This document shows positions 60,429 to 64,000 of a stretch of 64,000 bases of DNA, piece after piece (the stretch's first letter is position 1; every line of letters starts with the position of its first letter). Made by a program: the position numbers and the translations under genes. Source of the stretch: Mitsuaria sp. GD03876 (GTDB taxonomy: Bacteria; Pseudomonadota; Gammaproteobacteria; Burkholderiales; Burkholderiaceae_C); contig NZ_JAOCCU010000010.1 of the NCBI RefSeq assembly GCF_029840635.1, forward strand, positions 1-64,000, read 5' to 3'. The notes under the pieces were generated by a model. It ran no database searches, was not told the DNA's origin, and saw only the letters and a list, made by a program, of their open reading frames with translations.

Positions 60429-60697
60429 TACTTGCTCCTTGGAAACTTGAACACGCGACCGAATACCAGCCGCATTAAGGCATCGAATGGCCGCCGACCG
60501 CTTGCGATCTCGTCGATATTTCTTGCATTTACCCTAAGAAACCTCCAGAAGAAATAAACACCAGCAAGACCAAGAATCCCAAGAACGGGAATATTCTGAA
60601 GAATCCCCGCTTGAGACAAATCATCTCGAAAACAATAAACGACGAAGCCAAAACAGGCACCGCCACCCAACAAAAAACAGGCCATCGAACTTTTCAT
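60428..60697 (-). CDS. Small membrane protein of the microcin-like operon
   Basis: An 89-residue protein with two hydrophobic helices (about 5-22 and 34-54) and a basic C-terminal third (RVNARNIDEIASGRR, FGRVFKFPRSK) likely in the cytoplasm. The ATG overlaps the oxygenase stop by four bases (ATGA), with AAGGA seven bases upstream. Its stop overlaps the peptide start. It could be an immunity or export accessory protein. No family was recognised. Confidence 0.72.
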   Translation of the reverse strand: MKSSMACFLLGGGACFGFVVYCFRDDLSQAGILQNIPVLGILGLAGVYFFWRFLRVNARNIDEIASGRRPFDALMRLVFGRVFKFPRSK

Positions 60698-61830
60698 GAA
60701 CCCATCCTTTTTGGCCGCAAGATATCTCTTAGCGATAGCTCATTGATAAATCGCCGCCCTTCCGAATCAAGGACAGATTGCCTGCCCTTCAACGTTGCAG
60801 ACAGGGAGTGACGAGCCCGCTCATCCATTGCCAGCTTGACTCCATTGGCGATCACAGGAGACGACGTCGGATCCTGACGAAATGGTGAGTTGATTTCGAG
60901 CACCTCTTGCAGCGGCGCACCCAAGTCACTATTCCATTTCTCAATAAGAAATGCGGTCTCTTGCCTGACGCTATCGGCACGAAACTCCTGAAAGCGCCTT
61001 AGATTGGCAGGTTGAGAAACTTCCTCGCTGAAAGCAGCCAAGAACTCATTAGCTTTGCAATCCGCCTCGCGGTCTTGCCATTGCAACGAACGTCGGCTCG
61101 CCAAGTGATCTCCCATCACGTGCTCGCATAGCCAGCTCGCATAGTCCTTCACCCGAGGGGGATGAACACCCACAGCGATATGGAAGGACTCCTCACCAGG
61201 CGGTGTTTCAGTTGCGTGCCACCAGCCTCTTGGGACGTACAGAACGTCCCCCGGCTTCAGTAGTACCTCAAGTGCGTGCTGCGTCGGACATTCATCCTTC
61301 CTCTCCTTGCTGCGCTGCTCCGGCAAAGGGAGCTCTAGCGTCGGCTCAAATACCCGCCAGAGTTTCTGCCCAATCAACTGCACAGCGAATACATCATGCG
61401 TGTCCCAATGACGACCGAACGCCCCTGTCCCGCCGAAGCAGGCGTAGCCGTTCGACACCGTCTGTTCGCTCAAGAATGAGGCAACCCGGAAGTTGATCTC
61501 CGCAATATCGGGACATTTCAGCTCGAGCCTATTCATCACGAGGGTTGCGCCGTTGGCCATGTGCTCGCGAAGCCTATCCTTCATGATTCGAAATCTTCGG
61601 GATCCCAACTCTTCGACCAATTCAACGAATACGTCGACGGGCAAGAACTCTCCGTTGAATAGACGAAGCCTGCCGTCCGATGGGTCCCAGCCGAAAAGCC
61701 CACGATTGACTTGCTCCCAGCCATATCGAACGGCGCAGGCCCCTCGCGCCAGCCATGGCCTGCGCTCGTAATAGCCTTCCAGGAACTCGGTTGAATTCCA
61801 GTCATCACCTAGGGTCACACACCCCTCCAC
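60694..61830 (-). CDS. Cupin_4/JmjC-type iron oxygenase (RoxA-like)
   Basis: A 378-residue protein of the cupin_4 group, relatives of the ribosomal oxygenase RoxA/YcfD. The Fe(II) ligands are visible as H141-x-D143 in GRHWDTHDVF and His205 in YVPRGWWHATE. The flanking signature DVFAVQLIGQKLWRVFEP is typical. These enzymes hydroxylate a protein side chain using 2-oxoglutarate and oxygen; RoxA acts on a ribosomal protein. Position at the head of the microcin-like operon suggests the peptide or its receptor as substrate, which is inference. The start is a GTG (61830). The gene is far lower in GC than the surrounding genome. Confidence 0.85.
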   Translation of the reverse strand: MEGCVTLGDDWNSTEFLEGYYERRPWLARGACAVRYGWEQVNRGLFGWDPSDGRLRLFNGEFLPVDVFVELVEELGSRRFRIMKDRLREHMANGATLVMNRLELKCPDIAEINFRVASFLSEQTVSNGYACFGGTGAFGRHWDTHDVFAVQLIGQKLWRVFEPTLELPLPEQRSKERKDECPTQHALEVLLKPGDVLYVPRGWWHATETPPGEESFHIAVGVHPPRVKDYASWLCEHVMGDHLASRRSLQWQDREADCKANEFLAAFSEEVSQPANLRRFQEFRADSVRQETAFLIEKWNSDLGAPLQEVLEINSPFRQDPTSSPVIANGVKLAMDERARHSLSATLKGRQSVLDSEGRRFINELSLRDILRPKRMGS

Positions 61831-62236
61831 GAGTCTGCGTTTCTGGAAAATGAATAAGTCGGGGGAAAGCGACAGCAGCGCCCGACCTCGAAACTGTGCA
61901 GATCGTCAAGCGTTTGGCCAATCGCATGGGTCAGCACATGACTCATACGTCTTCCACCCATTCGAGGCAAATCTCACTTAAGGTGCTGGAAGACGTCGCG
62001 GGTGGTGGCCACGTTCATTCGGGTTTCCCCGAAGATTCGTCGCGCCCGCCCATCACCCCAGGTAAAGAAGCTTGAAAGTCCTTCCCGGGCTTAGAAACGA
62101 AACGTACAGCGTGCGATGCTTCCGCCCGTTTCGCCGCTGATCCCCGTCGATCGGCGCCGCTCCCGCTTCCAAGTTCTCCGCGCTTCCGTCCAGCCATCGC
62201 CAGATCGGCCGCGCTTGTCCCGCCATTGCTTCATCG
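61831..62236. other. Divergent intergenic region between oxygenase operon and TonB receptor
   Basis: No confident gene is seen in 406 bases. Composition changes from AT-richer near the oxygenase to genome-like near 62100. A 43-codon minus-strand frame (61815-61946) starts at an ATG with GGAAG just upstream and overlaps the oxygenase start by 16 bases, so it might be a leader peptide. A 14-codon frame precedes it. I see no recognisable -10/-35 pair or terminator. Confidence 0.5.
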
Positions 62237-64000
62237 ATGACAAGCCTCCGCCGCCCCGCCCTGACACCGCTCTCGGTCGCCCTGTTGCTCGGCCTGAGCA
62301 CACCCGCCTGGTCGCAGACCGCGCCGCCGTCCCCGCCCGCCGCGCCGCCGGCCAAGGCGCCTGCCCCCGCACCGGCCCCCCAGCGCGCGCGTCCCGCGCC
62401 GCCACCGGCCAGCAAGGACAACGCCGACGCCCCCACGCAGCTCGACCGCGTCGAGGTCCAGGGCACCTCGCGCGACGACGACCAGCGCCGGGCCTCCACC
62501 GCCTCCAAGATCATCATCGGCCGCGATGAGATCGAGCGTTACGGCGACTCCACCATCGGCGAGGTCCTCAAGCGCCTGCCCGGCGTCACCACCGGCGGCC
62601 GCCCGGGCCGCGGCGGCGAGGTCCGCATGCGCGGCATGGGCGGCGGCTACACCCAGATCCTGGTCAACGGCGAGCGCATGCCGCCGGGCTTCTCGCTCGA
62701 CGAGCTCCCGCCCGAGCAGATCGAACGCATCGAGGTCATGCGCGCCCCCACCGCCGAATACGGCGCCCGCGCCATCGCCGGCACCATCAACGTCGTCCTG
62801 CGCGAGGCGCTGCAGCGCCGCCTCAACGAGGTGCGCCTGGCCACCGCCTTCGAGCGCGACCACGTCACCCCGCACCTGAGCTGGACCCGCAACGACAAGC
62901 TCGACGACAACGGCGGCGCCTACAACCTCACCGTCAATGCGATGCAGCACAAGCGCGTCGACGACGTGGACTCGCACTCGCTCACGCAGACCTTCGATGG
63001 CGCCGGCGCGCTGCAGCGCCAGACGCTGCTGACCAACCTCGGCCAGTCGCGCGACGAGCGCAAGTCGCTGAACCTCACCGGCCGGCTGCAGCTGCGCCTG
63101 GACGGCGGCGACACCATCGCGATCCAGCCCTTCCTGATGGCCAATCGCGGCAAGAGCAGCAGCGTCTTCGCGCAGTCGCAGACGCCCGACCTGCCGCCCA
63201 CCGACATCGACCGCCTCGACTACGACGGCGTCCAGACCGACGGCACCAGCCGCGCCACCATGGCGCGGCTCAACGTCCAGTGGAACAAGCGCCTCGGCGA
63301 GCAGACCCGCATGGAGACGCGGCTCGGCGCGGGCCGCATGACGATGACCAGCGTCGCGCACCGCGAGGAGGACGACTCCCGCCGCACCGACGAGACCTTC
63401 TTCCGCCGCCAGGACGACACGACCAAGAGCCGCGACACGCAGTGGAGCTTCAACACCAAGCTCACGCACCAGATGGACAACGAGCACAGCCTCGTCGCCG
63501 GCGTCGAGGGGGAAGGCACCGAACGCAAGCAGACGCGCAGTTGCCAGCAGCTCTACGGCACCGATGCCGCCTGGTCCAACTGCGCCTTCCTGGCGGACTT
63601 CGGCGACAACGTCACCGCCTCCACGCGCCGCTTCGCCGCCTACGCGCAGGACGAGTGGAGCGTCGGCAAGCAATGGGGCTTCTACGCCGGGCTGCGCTGG
63701 GAGGGCATCCAGACCAAGAGCACCAACAACCAGGGGCCGGTCGACAACAGTTCCAGCGTCGTCACGCCGCTGCTGCACGCGGTCTACAAGCTCGACGAGA
63801 AGAGCCGCGAGCAGATCCGGGCCAGCCTCACCCGCAGCTACAAGTCGCCCAACCTGAACGACGTCGTCGGCCGGCTGAGCATCAGCAGCCGCTACAACTG
63901 CAAGCCGCCGGACATCCCTTGCGGCGAGAACCGCCTCGAGTCGCCCGACCGTCTCGGCAACCCCGACCTCAAGCCGGAGATGGCGACGGGTGTCGAGATC
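62237..64000 (+). CDS. TonB-dependent outer-membrane receptor (partial, runs off the window)
   Basis: The frame is open from an ATG at 62237 to the window edge, giving the first 588 residues. Signal peptide (LSVALLLGLSTPAWSQ), a Pro/Ala linker of about 40 residues, then a TonB-box-like QLDRVEVQG. The plug domain follows with KIIIGRDEIERYGDSTIGEVLKRLPGV, GGEVRMRGMGGGYTQILVNGERMPPGF and ERIEVMRAPTAEYGARAIAGTINVVLRE. The barrel has many Arg/Asp-rich strands. The ligand is unknown; no riboswitch or iron box was noticed upstream. It is divergent from the microcin-like operon. Confidence 0.92.
   Translation, partial: MTSLRRPALTPLSVALLLGLSTPAWSQTAPPSPPAAPPAKAPAPAPAPQRARPAPPPASKDNADAPTQLDRVEVQGTSRDDDQRRASTASKIIIGRDEIERYGDSTIGEVLKRLPGVTTGGRPGRGGEVRMRGMGGGYTQILVNGERMPPGFSLDELPPEQIERIEVMRAPTAEYGARAIAGTINVVLREALQRRLNEVRLATAFERDHVTPHLSWTRNDKLDDNGGAYNLTVNAMQHKRVDDVDSHSLTQTFDGAGALQRQTLLTNLGQSRDERKSLNLTGRLQLRLDGGDTIAIQPFLMANRGKSSSVFAQSQTPDLPPTDIDRLDYDGVQTDGTSRATMARLNVQWNKRLGEQTRMETRLGAGRMTMTSVAHREEDDSRRTDETFFRRQDDTTKSRDTQWSFNTKLTHQMDNEHSLVAGVEGEGTERKQTRSCQQLYGTDAAWSNCAFLADFGDNVTASTRRFAAYAQDEWSVGKQWGFYAGLRWEGIQTKSTNNQGPVDNSSSVVTPLLHAVYKLDEKSREQIRASLTRSYKSPNLNDVVGRLSISSRYNCKPPDIPCGENRLESPDRLGNPDLKPEMATGVEI

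Noticed and set aside
61850-62100. Transposase or IS remnant near the island edge
   Set aside because: Short frames on both strands gave no recognisable transposase motif, and no terminal inverted repeats or target duplication were seen.
1-64000. CRISPR array, rRNA operon or prophage
   Set aside because: No regularly spaced repeats, rRNA sequence or phage structural genes were seen in the window.

Overview
The window comes from a high-GC (about 70%) beta-proteobacterium of the order Burkholderiales, probably close to Roseateles, Mitsuaria or Rubrivivax. The evidence is a polyhydroxyalkanoate phasin, a cys operon with a ferredoxin-type sulfite reductase and a DUF934 gene, YbiB, a PEP-CTERM protein, and the general codon and GC character. 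The species call is inference from gene content. No rRNA genes, CRISPR array, phage or intact insertion sequence was seen.

Layout. 0-3.9 kb: end of a chemoreceptor gene, oligopeptidase A (prlC), and an overlapping pair made of an EEP-fold nuclease/phosphatase and an unknown protein. 3.9-11.3 kb (minus): a secreted TPR-CHAT protease-like protein, a FecR-domain protein and a CHASE2-PAS-GGDEF-EAL c-di-GMP protein, apparently one operon. 11.4-18.4 kb: a secreted unknown, then MFS/rmuC/2-hydroxyacid dehydrogenase and nitroreductase/thioesterase/HDAC-like groups. 18.4-24 kb: the phasin with a clear promoter and repeated operator-like boxes, a TetR regulator, a chemoreceptor, a YdeI-like protein and a secreted Cys-module protein. 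24-32.4 kb: patatin lipoprotein, penicillin-acylase family enzyme, pncB, an Lrp regulator divergent from ornithine cyclodeaminase, and ybiB. 32.4-40.4 kb: an assimilatory sulfate reduction operon (cysI, DUF934, cysH, cysD, cysN, cobA) followed by ferredoxin and a ferredoxin-NADP reductase that could feed electrons to CysI. 40.4-48.1 kb (minus): an Emr-type tripartite efflux system and a large wHTH-ATPase regulator. 48.2-51.5 kb: a 50-residue basic protein, an EmrE-like SMR pump, and a TPP riboswitch leading into a TonB-dependent receptor. 51.5-59.7 kb: two tRNA-Asn genes, a PEP-CTERM protein with a sigma-54-type promoter, several exported proteins of unknown role, and a LacI regulator with its own operator. 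59.9-62.1 kb: a visibly AT-richer island. 62.2 kb to the end: a partial TonB-dependent receptor.

The most striking locus is the island operon on the minus strand (61830 to 59912): a JmjC/cupin_4-type oxygenase, a two-helix membrane protein, a Gly/Ala-rich peptide with a microcin-type double-glycine leader, and a second small membrane protein. The four genes are coupled by short overlaps and end in a strong terminator. It looks like a class II microcin locus with an unexpected oxygenase. The leader, the iron-ligand motif and the gene overlaps are seen in the sequence; the microcin function and the peptide-modification idea are inference.

Other notable signals are the riboswitch-controlled receptor (a candidate thiamine importer), the CHAT-FecR-CHASE2 operon, and regulatory sites before the phasin, PEP-CTERM, LacI, cys and ornithine-cyclodeaminase genes.
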